From positions 47,731,850 through 47,795,849 of the forward strand of contig CM039183.1 in NCBI GenBank assembly GCA_008360975.2: a stretch of DNA of 64,000 nucleotides. Direction: 5' to 3'. The DNA comes from Lichenostomus cassidix. Taxonomy: Eukaryota; Chordata; Aves; Passeriformes; Meliphagidae. A model generated the notes under the pieces. That model was not told the origin of the DNA. It made no database searches and was given only the letters and a program-made list of their open reading frames with translations. This document shows, piece after piece, positions 53,901 through 64,000 of the stretch (position 1 is the first letter of the stretch; each line of letters opens with the position of its first letter). Made by a program: the position numbers and the translations under genes.

Positions 53901-56252
53901 ACTAAGGACCCTTTCCACAACCTCCGAGCAGAAGAACAAGCTGGTATTTAAAAGAATTACACAATAAATAATTTGTGCTTATAGAAGCCATAGCGTTATA
54001 TATCGACTCTATATGTAAGCCCTGCATGTACCAAGATTTGCCACAAAAAGTAAGCCTTGTCACTGGTACTTGTTTTTCTTGCATTTAAAGCAAGTATAAA
54101 ACCCTTCATCCTGTTGAAAAGGTGCTTTCACTGCATATTGTCCTCTTTAATTCTACCGTACTGCTTAGATGGGGTTACACTGAGCAGCTGCACACTGGCT
54201 ACCCTCTGGCTCTCAGAGATATCCTTTACATTCTGCCACTAGTTAAAAAACAAGCAGATTTTCACCTTCCTCAGGCTGCAGACTTCAAACAGTAGCCCCA
54301 GTGATAATTGAGGAGCTTCAGTTATACACAACAAAATGCAATAGCTTATTATTCTATTTAAGCAGATTCAAAAATAATTAGAGGCTTCCAGGCAGGAGCT
54401 CTTCTTTCTGGTCACCTTCTCTGAGCAGTGGTCAGTTTTATGCCAGTTCTCGCAACAACACTGCAAAGTCTGAATGTGAATGAGACTACTGTAGAGTTCT
54501 AGTCTTATTGTCAATGGTAATTCAACAAGGAGCTGTTTCCCTTCATCCTCTAATTAACTAGCAAACAAGCTGCCACATGCAAAGCACAAAATGACAGAAG
54601 AACTATTTTCCTCCAAAGGATGACATTCTACTCTGCCTCCTTCATTACCTACTCACTGAGACCAGTCCTGCTGAGGGGGACTTGGGAGTGCTGGTGGATG
54701 AGAGGGTGGACATGACCCAGTAATGTGCAGTGGCAGCCCAAAGAGCCAATTGTGTCCTGGGCTGCACCCAAAGCAGTGCAGGCAGCAGAGCAACAGAGGG
54801 GATTATGCACCTCTACTACATTCTTGGGAGACCCCATCTGTAGCGCTGCACCCAGCTCTGGGACCCCCAACATATGAAGGATGTAGACCTTTTGAAGCAG
54901 ATCTAGAGGAAGACCACTACAATAATCTGATGGCTGGAGCACCTCTGATGTGAGGAAAGGCTAAGAGAGTTGGAGTTGTTCAGCCTGGAGAAACAAAGGC
55001 TCCCGGGGGACCTTAGAGCAACCTTCCAGAGCCTGAAGGGGGCCTTACATGAAAGATGGAGAGGAACTTTTTGCAAGAGCTTGTAAGGATAGGACAACAG
55101 TAATGGCTCTACACTGAAAGAGGGCCTATTTAGATACTAGGAAAAAATTCGTCACTGTGAGGGTGGTGAAGCACTGGAACAGGAGAAGCTGTGAAAGCCC
55201 CATCCCTGGAAGTTCTCAAGGTCAGACTGAATGGGGCTTTGAGCATTCTGGTCTAGCAGACTGTGGCAGGGAGGGTTACAATTGGATGACATTTAAGGTC
55301 CATTCCAATTCAAACCACTCTATAATTCCACAGTTTCTATAAGGTTCTCCTCCCATCACTCCACAAGAGATAACATCAGCTCCATAAGCTTTACTAAGTG
55401 GGCTTTTCATTCCTTTAACTGACCTCCTATTCCAAAAGCAGCTCCTTCTTCCACATGCACATATATACATATAGACTTTAGTTGTCATCTTCCCCATTCC
55501 CACACACAGAGGATCAATTTGATCTTCCCTCCCTCTAACCACAATGCACAGTCTTTTAGATTTCAGTCAGACACTATTCTAAATGTTAATTGTCTATCAA
55601 CACCAAACACTAAAAAGCATTTCTGCAGAAATTAGATTACCTGGCAGGAAAAAAATTAGGCATAGGAAAATACCATATTTTCATTAAGACATATCTGCAC
55701 ATCTTAAATAGAGGATGAATAGAAAGAAGTTTCAATTAAGTCTCAGTTCCTACAGCTCAAGTATTTTCTAGATGAAAGTACTAGAAGGATTGCACTCCAG
55801 AACCCAAAGCACAGACCCATTCAGGGGAAGTTTCAATTAGATGAAAAGCTATAATGAATTAATGCATGAGAAGATGAAGCTGAACACGTAAGTTTTTACA
55901 AAAAGTACAATAACAAACTACAAATACATAAATCACACCAGCAATAAAGAACAAGAGAGGAATTTTCAGACACTTAGAGAATAATAGCCAGAGGAAAACC
56001 TGAAACCAAACATGAGAAGTCCCTTCTTTTTCTGCTTAAAAAAATACCACATAAATGGGAAGTCATCCAGAAGCTTTCCATTGTGAACTGTGGGAATTTC
56101 AATCATCAAAAGAGCTTGACTGTAACTGACTAATTATCCACAGCAGTCCTAAATGTCGCACTAAAGCACACAGACCCTACAATACACATGTACATACAGA
56201 ATGCGAGTTTAAGACATCAGCTGCTACAGATAGAATGAAACCTTGTAATTAC
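50936..56252 (-). other. UTRN: Intron between exons 54 and 55 equivalents (5317 bp)
   Basis: Donor GTAATTAC at 56252, acceptor TTTTCAG at 50936. It contains one CR1 fragment at 54655-55340 and is otherwise ordinary AT-rich intron with no other recognisable element. Confidence 0.9.
54655..55340 (+). mobile_element. 5'-truncated CR1 LINE, plus orientation
   Basis: Starts near CACTGAGACCAGTCCTGCTG, then GAGGGGGACTTGGGAGTGCT and GTCCTGGGCTGCACCCAAAG. A later block is TTCAGCCTGGAGAAACAAAG, followed by GGGTGGTGAAGCACTGGAAC (the VRVVKHWNR segment of ORF2), and it ends in AAGGTCCATTCCAATTC and ACTCTATAATTCC, a degraded CR1 tail. It covers the same 3' part of CR1 as the copy at 34915-35710 but is an independent insertion. 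Indels and stops break the frame. It lies antisense to UTRN. Confidence 0.9.
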
Positions 56253-56407
56253 CTTTGGTTCAGATTAACCCAGCAAGTGTTCATTTGGTCAGTGGTTTCC
56301 TTCACCTTTCTTGAGTCATCATCACGATACTCTCGAAGTAGTTTATTAGAAAGATCATTGAATGCTGCTACTGTGATGTCACCTCTATGCAAATCCTGTA
56401 CTAACAG
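56253..56407 (-). CDS. UTRN: Utrophin exon, equivalent of dystrophin exon 54 (155 bp)
   Basis: Encodes the middle of the dystrophin R21-equivalent spectrin repeat: LLVQDLHRGDITVAAFNDLS, then NKLLREYRDDDSRKVKETTD and QMNTCWVNLNQ, leaving AG to complete an Arg codon in the next exon. WVNLNQ carries the conserved aromatic residue of helix C. The acceptor is TTGCTTTTTAG (AG at 56409-56408) and the donor is AAAG|GTAATT (56252-56251). It enters in phase 0 and leaves with two bases over. The length is the same as dystrophin exon 54. The SRKVKETT core is shared with mammalian utrophin. Confidence 0.96.
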
Positions 56408-57908
56408 CTAAAAAGCAATTCCAGAAAGAGACAGATTAAAATTGAAGTCAGAATATTTCTCATATTATGCATTTTATTATATTATAAACCCCTCATTTCT
56501 TCCTCTTCTCTAAAAAGCAAAATGTGCATATTTTTCATCTGGAAGTAAAATCTTTAAGAGAAAATCTACAGTCATTAAGTGTCCTGATAATGGACTAATC
56601 AAAACACAAATAAGTGAGAAAAAGTTGTATTTGCCAGAACCGCCAAGGTTAGAGAAATCTTTTTTATATTCTATTGGCAACATCAATAAAAACACTTCCA
56701 TGTTTTGAGTAGCATGAATAAGTTTGAATTACTATAATTGCAATATAAGCAGCATCTAAAAAGCAACACAAATGAAATGCACAGTATGAGAATTTGATTT
56801 CATTCTTTGGGGTTTTTTGGTTTTGGGGTGGTTTTTTTGTTTAAAATTAAGAAAATGCATTAAGAGAGTTTGTTTATTGTGGCAGGATATTTACCATGTT
56901 CCTTGACTTTAGAAATAATTTCAAGTTCAGAGTCTCTAAATGAAAGACAATATTTGCATATATACACACATATATATATCCAGTTGTATATTATGGCCTC
57001 TGTAACTTTCTGTTTGGGCATGGGCCTGCTTTCACATAAGAAAGCAAAGTAGATCTAATAGTGCATTTCTATTTCCCTGCTCTTGTAGATAGATACTAGT
57101 CAGACAGTTGTGAAAAGCACACAACTTGACTGTGTACTTAAATAGCTATGGATTGCTAAGCAACTCTCACAATCATACTCCCTGCCTCTTTCCATACCCA
57201 GCTACACCCCTACATTGCCCCTTCATGTATATGCATATATCTATATGCACATACTTTTAAAAATTCTATTATAGCCCTGTTCTAAATACTGCACTGGTAA
57301 GAGCCTCTCCTCACTGCTTTGTGTCTTCAGTACTCATACTGTGCCACCTACAGCATCCCCTTTTTCTGACAGCCACCAGGACAAAGGACACTAGACTTAC
57401 AGATTTATCACAGCATGCTTGCCATGATATAAAAAGCATCAAAGATCACATGGAATCCCAAAAAAGAAAAAAAGCATTGGATATGCCTGGCACCCATCAG
57501 AATCAAAATTCAGGAGAATTTTAAACACGTTAGTCCATTTCTAGATTTACTAAGCTATTGTTAAATATTTCTATGAAGTTAATTCTGCGGCAGTATCATT
57601 AAACCTTAAATGGTCTGGGGTTCAAGTTTTTTGCGTAATATAACATCTTTGATGCTACATTATCCCAATTTCAGCTAAGCTTTCAAAGACATACATGCAC
57701 ATGTACCAACTGTTTATGTCCTGGGATGCAATTCTCAGGTAGTCTGATACATTGAAAAATATAGACAATTAAGAAAACATCATGCCCAAAAAGAGACAGA
57801 AAATAATACAACAACTGAACTGCACATTCTCTCATCAACTGAAGCCAGTAGCATTACACAGACTAAGGAATCTGGTACGGGAAAAAAAAAAAGCATAAGT
57901 GGTCTTAC
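56408..57908 (-). other. UTRN: Intron between exons 53 and 54 equivalents (1501 bp)
   Basis: Donor GTAAGACC at 57908. It contains a short TA/CA microsatellite at 56957-56980 and a G/T-rich patch near 56809-56842; otherwise nothing is recognised. Confidence 0.9.
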
Positions 57909-58114
57909 CTTGCACTCTGCAATCTGTTTGGGAAGCGCCTCTTTTGGGGCCTGCAGGAGCATTCGCAGACGGATCTCACACTGCTCCATGAGGTGCTCCA
58001 TCTCCTGCCTCTGCTCATGCCACTGCAGGCTGTCTGTCAGCATGTACTTCAGCTGCTGCTGCCGCACCTCCACGCTGTGCTGGGTATTGTCCCACTGGTT
58101 CTTCAGCTTCTCCA
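57909..58114 (-). CDS. UTRN: Utrophin exon, equivalent of dystrophin exon 53 (206 bp)
   Basis: Encodes 68 full codons plus the completion of a Met codon. It starts MEKLKNQWDNTQHSVEVRQQ, the helix C end of the R20-equivalent repeat with its conserved Trp, and passes to helix A of the next repeat with SLQWHEQRQEMEHLMEQ, ending KQIAECK. The acceptor is GTGCTGCCCAG (AG at 58116-58115) and the donor is CAAG|GTAAGACC (57908-57907). It ends in phase 0. It is six bases (two codons) shorter than dystrophin exon 53 (212 bp). It is more GC-rich than its flanks, as expected for a coding block here. The antisense open frame over it at 57910-58206 is a shadow. Confidence 0.97.
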
Positions 58115-60043
58115 CTGGGCAGCACAGAACAGGACATGAAAAATATGAGGCAAACACACACATTTTCAGGACAAAAGGCAATAACAGAACTCATTCTCAA
58201 ATATAATAGTCTCCATATCCAGTATTTTAGTTCCCCAGTGGTTGACATATTCACAGAAGCAAATGAAAAATTCAGGTGTTTGGCTTCCTCTTGTTTAAGC
58301 AGGTCAGCATAAAAGTAACAGCTATTATTTCTGGAATATTTCAAAGGCATTATTTACAGAGAACACACGTGGGAAGCTGCATTGCAGATATACACCAGCA
58401 GCAGGGCTCCAAGGAGCACAATTTTAGGGTGATAGAGCCAGCAAGTCATCTTTGTGCATCTGTAACTTATACCAGTGGAAATAAATAAATACTGTTCAGG
58501 TACCTTGTACAAAGCACACTAATCATTCCAGACCACTGTGTGTTGAAGGCAGTCTCATGGCAGCTGTACTACAATTCTGGCCAAGTTAGAAACGCTCCAG
58601 TAACAACCTACTTTGATACTTTAATTCCACCACAAGTTTCTACAGACTCAAGTAGATTACACTGCTGAACAGAGAAGTTACTGATCACACCACACTTCCC
58701 TCAAGTATTCCATTCCTCTCTCAATAAATATTTATACTAGATGATGGATAAACACACTTAACCTTTGATAAACAAGGAGTAAAAAAGACAATATAAGAGC
58801 CTAGAACAAAAAATAGTGTATCACAGAAAGCAATGAATCTGTTTTTGGAAAGAAATGCATAGCAGCATAGCCTTTCCTGAATACTTACAGACCATTAAAG
58901 AAAGTGTATTACTTGAAAGTCTATAGAGGTGGAAACAGGTTTCTCTACTACCTGTCATGACAGTTATAGGGAACAAATTATATCACTAAATAATTGGGAT
59001 AAAAAAGAACGTGGTAAAAAAGCAAATGCAAAAAAATAAAACCAAAGAAAAGATGGATTTCTTGAGTATCTCTTTACTCCAAGCAGTGAGGTAGGCAATA
59101 TGTAAGATGTCCAGTGTATTTATTATAAGAGTAAGTATGCAATTTTATTAGAAAATTAACATGCTTGACACGCAAATCACTTCAATTTTCCATGAAGCAG
59201 AAATGCCAAAGGTTGTGCTCAAATTGAAACCATTGAAGTGAACTTTACATTTTTTTAACCTTTTTCAATTATACAAAGCCATTGTGCTTCCTGTGCTTGA
59301 GAAAATCTCTTAACTCTAATACATTCAACAATACTCGGTTTAGTTCCACAAAAGTCTCAAAGATTGCAGCAGCAAAGCCCACCTGTAATCAGAGTAAATA
59401 TTACTCTACCATGCTGGAGGACAAACCTAATAGTCTGTGCAATATAGATTCATCCATTTCAAAGCACAGGCAGCTTCTGGGTTAATTTTGAAGCATTTGA
59501 TGTTTACATAGTAGTATTATTATTATTGAACAAATACTTATTTATGTACTTTTTCTTATTAATGGACAGGTTAACCTTAATCTCCACACTGCTGTCGTAT
59601 TTACCCTTTTTTCTATCTCCAGCAAAACAGGACAGAAAAATAGTGAAATTCCTGGTAGCCTCAGGATTCAGTGGGTTCAAGAGGTAAGCTCCAAGAAAAA
59701 GTTGTCATGGACACCAGTCTCATATCACAGGCAGGAGGATTGGAAAGAATTCCTGATGAGACCATTTTTTCAATTCCCAGTGTCCATGAAGCAATTTGGA
59801 CGTAAGTTCCAGAGAAGGAAGCTTTTCTCTGTTTCTCTGCTCCTATCCTTTTGAGTAATTACACTCCATCTAACCACAGAGAGCAGACTCACAGAAGTTT
59901 GCAGGACATCAGTATATTCTGATATATATTTGGTGTCTATATAAACCCAGTGTTTAAACAATCAAGAATTTAAGCAAAAGATATGAAGATTTTTTACTGC
60001 CATGGAAACAATGTATTCACAAACACAGCATGGAGAAACTTAC
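58115..60043 (-). other. UTRN: Intron between exons 52 and 53 equivalents (1929 bp)
   Basis: Donor GTAAGTTTC at 60043. It is AT-rich with no mobile element or structured repeat that I can recognise. Confidence 0.9.
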
Positions 60044-60161
60044 TTTTTTCTGTGATCTCTGTCCTAATGTCTGAACTGGAAGTTTTATTTTTCAAATTCT
60101 GAGCCAATGTAAAAACGGAATCAAGCTGAGGGTGTCGATGGTCCATATCTGCATTGGTTAT
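60044..60161 (-). CDS. UTRN: Utrophin exon, equivalent of dystrophin exon 52 (118 bp)
   Basis: Encodes helix B of the R20-equivalent spectrin repeat: [20 protein letters not shown], then [19 protein letters not shown], with one base carried into the next exon. The core [17 protein letters not shown] is close to mammalian utrophin and corresponds to RRPQLEELITAAQNLKNK of dystrophin, so it settles the paralogue. The acceptor is TAATTCTCAACAG (AG at 60163-60162) and the donor is AAA|GTAAGTTTC (60043-60042). It enters in phase 0 and leaves with one base over. The length is identical to dystrophin exon 52. Confidence 0.97.
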
Positions 60162-61406
60162 CTGTTGAGAATTAAGATATGATTTTTAAGTCAAAAAAGT
60201 AGAAATTAGTTAAATTCATCTGTATTATTTGCAGGTAAAAACACACATAGGTGTCTCTACATGTATGTGGCTGGTCCCATCATTAATGCAACCTTTGAAT
60301 TGTCACAGTATTATAGCACTGCTTTAAAAACCTAAGGTAGTGTAAATTACAGTTACTGCAAATCCAGAGGTGAAGGTTAACCTGCACAAACCACACAGTT
60401 ATCACAGCTGTTGCACAATGTTTTCCAATATCTATTTTTCACTCTTCCAGAACTTATTTTTTTCCTAACCAAGCTGCCATCATTTATATATATCAGAAGC
60501 AGGAGTGGGTACAGGGGGAAAGCGGAGAAGGAAAACAACTGGAAGGAGCCGTCAGACTATATAATGTATAAAAACCATTGCTCTCTCACTATGGCAATGT
60601 ACCTAAAGCCCATATTACAAATATTATACAGTTAAAAGAAAGGGCTTCCAAAGCTACTGTACATCACATTATTTTTTCAAATTCCAGACTATGTTAGACA
60701 CTCACAGAAACAGTTTAGCACTTGTTTAGCCTACAGTTTTTACTCAACAGCTAGTTACTAAAAGTTATTTAATTAATATCAAGTCAAATAAAATGAACCT
60801 TAATGGCTGCTTACACGTCACAAATACTGCACTTAGTCATGGTTCAACATAGCATGAGCTATCAACAGAACCAAACATTTACATCAGAAGTACTTATGTT
60901 ACAATTTTAATCCTCTTAGCATGTCTCTGGAAATCAGTTTAGTCTAACCACAGCAAACAAAACTCATTAGAAACCAGTAAAGAGTGAATCAAAGGTCGCC
61001 CATTAAGCAAACGTGAAGCTGCTCCAAAGTCTTCAGCATAAGTTAACTGTACAATCCCCCAAAAGATGTGACTTTCAGGAGGTATTCTCCATTGTCTTTG
61101 TTTTAACAAAAAAAAAAAAAAGAAAAAAACCCACAAAAAACAAAAACAAAAGAAAAAACCACACCAACAAAACAGTGCTCAGTTCACAGGGACACAAGAA
61201 TTAACAGGAAATTAACAGGCTCTGAAGGAGAGAGGAATGTAGTAACAACAGCATTTAAAGTGTAACTTTCATGTCATACATTTAGTTGTAGTCAGGGGTT
61301 TTTCCCCCTTATTTTTAAACACGTTATTGCTTTTAATTTCTTTACTGAATGTAAGAACTATTGAAATGTGAGACAATTTTCTACTAGCCTTCACAAAAAC
61401 ACATAC
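60162..61406 (-). other. UTRN: Intron between exons 51 and 52 equivalents (1245 bp)
   Basis: Donor GTATGTGTT at 61406. An A/C-rich tract at 61106-61174 (T/G-rich in the transcript) lies within it; nothing else is recognised. Confidence 0.9.
61106..61174. repeat. A-rich low-complexity tract
   Basis: Runs of A broken by single C or G (AAAAAGAAAAAAACCCAC type) for about 70 bp. It is intronic, and no retroposed sequence is seen beside it. Confidence 0.85.
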
Positions 61407-61630
61407 TTTCATTCGTGCAATAGTCCGATTGATCTCTTCAGTATTTCCCACAGTGACTATGTTTGACTTGAGCATCTGGTCAATCAATACCAACCAGTCA
61501 GCCAGTTCAGTTCTAGTTTTGTCCAGATCAGCAGGTGCAGAAAGTTCCAAAGCCTGCTGAGTCTGAACAGGAATTTCCAATGAAGATGCTAGCACCACCT
61601 TTTGGATATCTGAAACAGAATGTGGGGGTT
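61407..61630 (-). CDS. UTRN: Utrophin exon, equivalent of dystrophin exon 51 (224 bp): hinge 3 and repeat start
   Basis: Encodes the hinge-3 region and the first helix of the R20-equivalent spectrin repeat. After two bases completing a Glu codon it reads [20 protein letters not shown], then [18 protein letters not shown] (proline-rich, flexible) and [20 protein letters not shown], ending NRTIARMK. The Trp in ADWL is the helix A packing residue. The block is near-identical to mammalian utrophin and far from dystrophin, the strongest single piece of evidence for UTRN. The acceptor chosen is CTTTAACAG (AG at 61632-61631). A second in-frame acceptor, TGTTTCAG (AG at 61611-61610), would give a 203-bp exon ending at 61609. 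The donor is AAA|GTATGTG (61406-61405). It ends in phase 0. It is slightly shorter than dystrophin exon 51 (233 bp). Confidence 0.95.
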
Positions 61631-63161
61631 CTGTTAAAGAAAAAGTAGTCATGGCCACATGAGCAGTTCTCAGAATTACAAGGGGGTTTTTTGTAATTCC
61701 TATAAATATGCAACAGCATCTATAGAAAGAGGCACAGCAAAAATCCTATTTTAACAACCAGTAGCTAAGTAATCAGAAATTCCTTTTGCATCTTCAAGGC
61801 TGCTATTTTTTTTTCACTGCATGCCAAAAAAGACTCACCCAAATGATTCAGCCTAAATTCAAAATAAACAAGACAAAAACTTGCAAAGACAAAATTACAT
61901 TAAATGTAATGGAATGAAGCTAAACACTCTTTGACACAAAAGGGAACTGATCCTTATCAAGTATAAAAACCAGTACTTTTGTTTAAGATAAACATCTAAA
62001 AGTGTCTTCCTCAGTTTTCTATTATGTAGCAGAAAGGTCATCTCCAGTCTTGGCTCAGAATTCACTTAAGCACAAGTCAACCTTCTGCAATAGATGCTTC
62101 ATGGACTTGGCACTACACAACTGTCTGAGGAAGGGACAGATGCCCTCTAGTTCAGTCACATCCTTTCCATTATGTTAACCTGACACAACAAAGAAGTGAG
62201 GAATGAGCTAAATGAATACTAAGATTCACTCCAGAAGCTGTGTTCTATTTCCAGGAAACATTAAGTTACATCAAGCTGGAGCATGAATATTTCCCATTTT
62301 TCAAACAATGAAACACAGGAGCTTTGCATAACAAACACCTTGTATGGAAGGAGAACAAGCTGAATTCAAAGTTTTATAAGGATTAAAGAGAAGTTGGTTT
62401 GCTTCTTTTGAATTTTGTTTACTGATACTGATTTTTTTTTGAAGATATAATTTACTGAAGTTGGAGTTGCAAATTCTTTTGGGCAAGGGCTGTCTTTTCT
62501 ACCTCAATTTCCAAAAGGAAGACCTGTGCATTTTGTTTACAATCTGTATCTGCTGAACTGCCTCCAAGAACTTGAAAACATGTCCAGTCTCAGTGTCTGA
62601 TACAAGAACATATATTTAGGCAGCTTTTCCTATGAGATTCAGGAAGGTAAGTGTCTAGCAGATAAGGGAGATCCACCTGTGTCCCCAACTGAGCCAAAAG
62701 AAGCTGAATGGTCTTATTTATAGGACTGCAAAAAATCTGCACACAGGAGATACTTTACAAATAATTAGCTGTATGGAAAGCTTCTAGAGGATCTTAGTAA
62801 GTCGAAGGCACAGCCACAAACCCACAGGAAACCAGGCTGTCACAAACACAACTATTTTGGTTTTTGCTCTGTACCTAGTCCTGATGAGGAGGCCTAAACT
62901 TTACTAAAATATTTAGTCTCTTCAAAACTCTTAGAGAGACTCCAAAAGACTCCAACAGTCCTGAACAGCTGAATGGCTTCTTCCCTACCCAAACATTCCC
63001 ACTCTCCCATAGTAACGTGAAGGTAGCTCAAGTACAGCACAATGGTTCAACATTTCTTATTTGGTTAAGTTCATAGAGCTTTTTCCTTTTTAAAATACTT
63101 TTGACTGCAAACAGGATTAAACTCAAGACAATCAAGCAGAACAGAAGGACTGATCACTCAC
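61631..63161 (-). other. UTRN: Intron between exons 50 and 51 equivalents (1531 bp)
   Basis: Donor GTGAGTGATC at 63161. No mobile element or structured repeat recognised. Confidence 0.85.
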
Positions 63162-63246
63162 CAGAAGGCTTTGTCTTTGTAACAAGACGAGACTGCCCAA
63201 CAAATGCCTCTAATTCTCTCGCTTTCTCAGGCACTTCTCTGAACAC
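63162..63246 (-). CDS. UTRN: Utrophin exon, equivalent of dystrophin exon 50 (85 bp)
   Basis: Encodes the last helix of the spectrin repeat just before hinge 3: VFREVPEKARELEAFVGQSR then LVTKTKPS, plus one base that joins the next exon to make Glu (or Asp if the alternative acceptor is used). The heptad-like REVPEKARELEAF is typical of a spectrin helix, and KTKPS begins the hinge. The acceptor is a pyrimidine-rich tract ending CTGTAG (AG at 63248-63247) and the donor is TCTG|GTGAGTG (63161-63160). It enters in phase 0 and leaves with one base over, matching the following exon. It is shorter than dystrophin exon 50 (109 bp). It is too short to stand out as an open frame and was found from its splice sites and phase. 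Confidence 0.85.
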
Positions 63247-64000
63247 CTACAGCCCAGCAGAGAGAAATAAAAACAGTAACACAATCTATATTAAGACCAA
63301 AAATAGCAATATCTTACTGGAAGACAAAATATTCTACACCATGCCTCAGATATATTTCAATTATTTTTTGAAGGTATCCTTTAAAAAAGGATAAAAGCTT
63401 CAAGAGGCACAAAGGTGTTATTTCAATACATCCTAATATTATACTTAAATATTGAAATGAAATAAATGAATTTTTGTAGAGAGGTCGTTTACACATTTTT
63501 TACTGTCTAAGCACCAAAACTGTAACTCATTATTTGAATATCCTTTGAATAAAAGATGACACAAAGCATGATTTGTTGTCAGTCCCACACAAGTAGAGAA
63601 ATAGGGAATTAATTGAAAAAGGAAAAAATGTTACATCTCTACCGTACTGAAAACAGATTTGCCTGTTTGCTTTTTAAAAGTTTTTAAAAGGTAGTAATGG
63701 AAATGTAGTATACAAAGCAATGGCTTTGTATACTACAAAGTATTTTCATGGCTGAGTTGGTAAAAACAGAACTCATGGCTGAGTTCTTTGTATTTTCATG
63801 GCTGAGTTGGTAAAAACACATCTTTTTTTCTTTCCCTGAACTTTCACTGATCTTTTCCCCAATAAATTCTTATTTCTGTGATCCACAAAATAATCTCAAA
63901 TAATTTAATTCCTCTTCATTAGTATCTCCAGGCTTAGCTTGAAAAAAAAAAATCTTGTTTTACTCCAACCAGCCTTGCCAATGAGTTTGAATACAGGAGT
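63247..64000 (-). other. UTRN: Intron upstream of the exon 50 equivalent (partial)
   Basis: Only the 3' end of this intron is inside the window. It contains a small rearranged repeat cluster at 63671-63818, with nothing else recognised. Confidence 0.85.
63671..63818. repeat. Compound hairpin plus direct-repeat cluster
   Basis: In order: two tandem copies of TTTTTAAAAG (63671-63690); a perfect 15-bp inverted repeat around the loop AATG (arms 63704-63718 and 63723-63737, core GTAGTATACAAAGC); then two identical 29-bp direct repeats at 63740-63768 and 63790-63818 (beginning GTATTTTCATGGCTGAG), with a third partial copy TCATGGCTGAGTT at 63773-63785 between them. Confidence 0.92.

Larger units (their letters stand above)
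1..64000 (-). other. UTRN: Internal part of the utrophin gene (UTRN)
   Basis: The whole window lies inside one minus-strand gene. Utrophin is a very large cytoskeletal linker: its N-terminal calponin-homology pair binds actin, a rod of spectrin repeats follows, and the WW/EF-hand/ZZ region binds beta-dystroglycan at the membrane. Only rod exons are present here. Identity rests on the translated exons, which follow vertebrate utrophin rather than dystrophin, for example [20 protein letters not shown] and [20 protein letters not shown]. Exons upstream of 63246 and downstream of 50746 lie outside the window. Confidence 0.95.

Noticed and set aside
57910..58206. 98-codon plus-strand open frame rich in Cys and Ser
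   Set aside because: It is the antisense shadow of the utrophin exon at 57909-58114.
58015..58350. 111-codon minus-strand open frame overlapping the same exon
   Set aside because: It reads the utrophin exon out of frame; the exon's phase is fixed by its neighbours on both sides.
61407..61630. Assignment of the exons to dystrophin instead of utrophin
   Set aside because: Residues such as [13 protein letters not shown] and [14 protein letters not shown] follow utrophin; the dystrophin equivalents differ at most hinge positions.

Overview
The window is vertebrate nuclear DNA, most likely from a bird. It is AT-rich and almost entirely non-coding, and its recognisable mobile DNA is 5'-truncated, decayed CR1 LINE copies, the dominant avian retroposon. 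A turtle or crocodilian is not excluded. The only gene I can support is utrophin (UTRN), the autosomal paralogue of dystrophin, transcribed on the minus strand, so it reads from right (64000) to left (1).

Six consecutive coding exons lie between 63246 and 50746: 85, 224, 118, 206, 155 and 190 bp. All have GT/AG boundaries, their phases join without a frameshift or stop, and together they encode about 326 residues of the rod domain. This is the hinge-3 region plus the spectrin repeats matching dystrophin R20, R21 and the start of R22. They are the counterparts of dystrophin exons 50 to 55, and the 118, 155 and 190 bp lengths equal those of dystrophin exons 52, 54 and 55. I use dystrophin-equivalent numbers because UTRN numbering differs between sources.

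From 50745 to the left edge runs one intron of at least 50.7 kb (equivalent of dystrophin intron 55); the next shared exon is not in the window. About 4.4 kb into it, at 46189-46412, is a candidate alternative first exon for the short isoform G-utrophin (Up113), the counterpart of dystrophin Dp116. It has a TATAAAG box, two short upstream ORFs in a stop/start-overlapping chain, a 48-codon strongly basic open leader, and a GTAAGAAAC donor in phase 0, the phase that exon 55 of the full-length message also ends in. This is the most interesting feature of the window.

The rest of the long intron holds CR1 fragments (about 10.6, 30.9-31.6, 34.9-35.7, 38.0-38.2 and 39.9-40.9 kb; another at 54.7-55.3 kb is in the intron after exon 54), short AT/CA microsatellites, A/T tracts, small tandem duplications and a few perfect short hairpins that look like template-switch scars. 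I saw no tRNA, rRNA, CRISPR array, second protein gene or intact mobile element. No previously unknown multi-gene system is visible.
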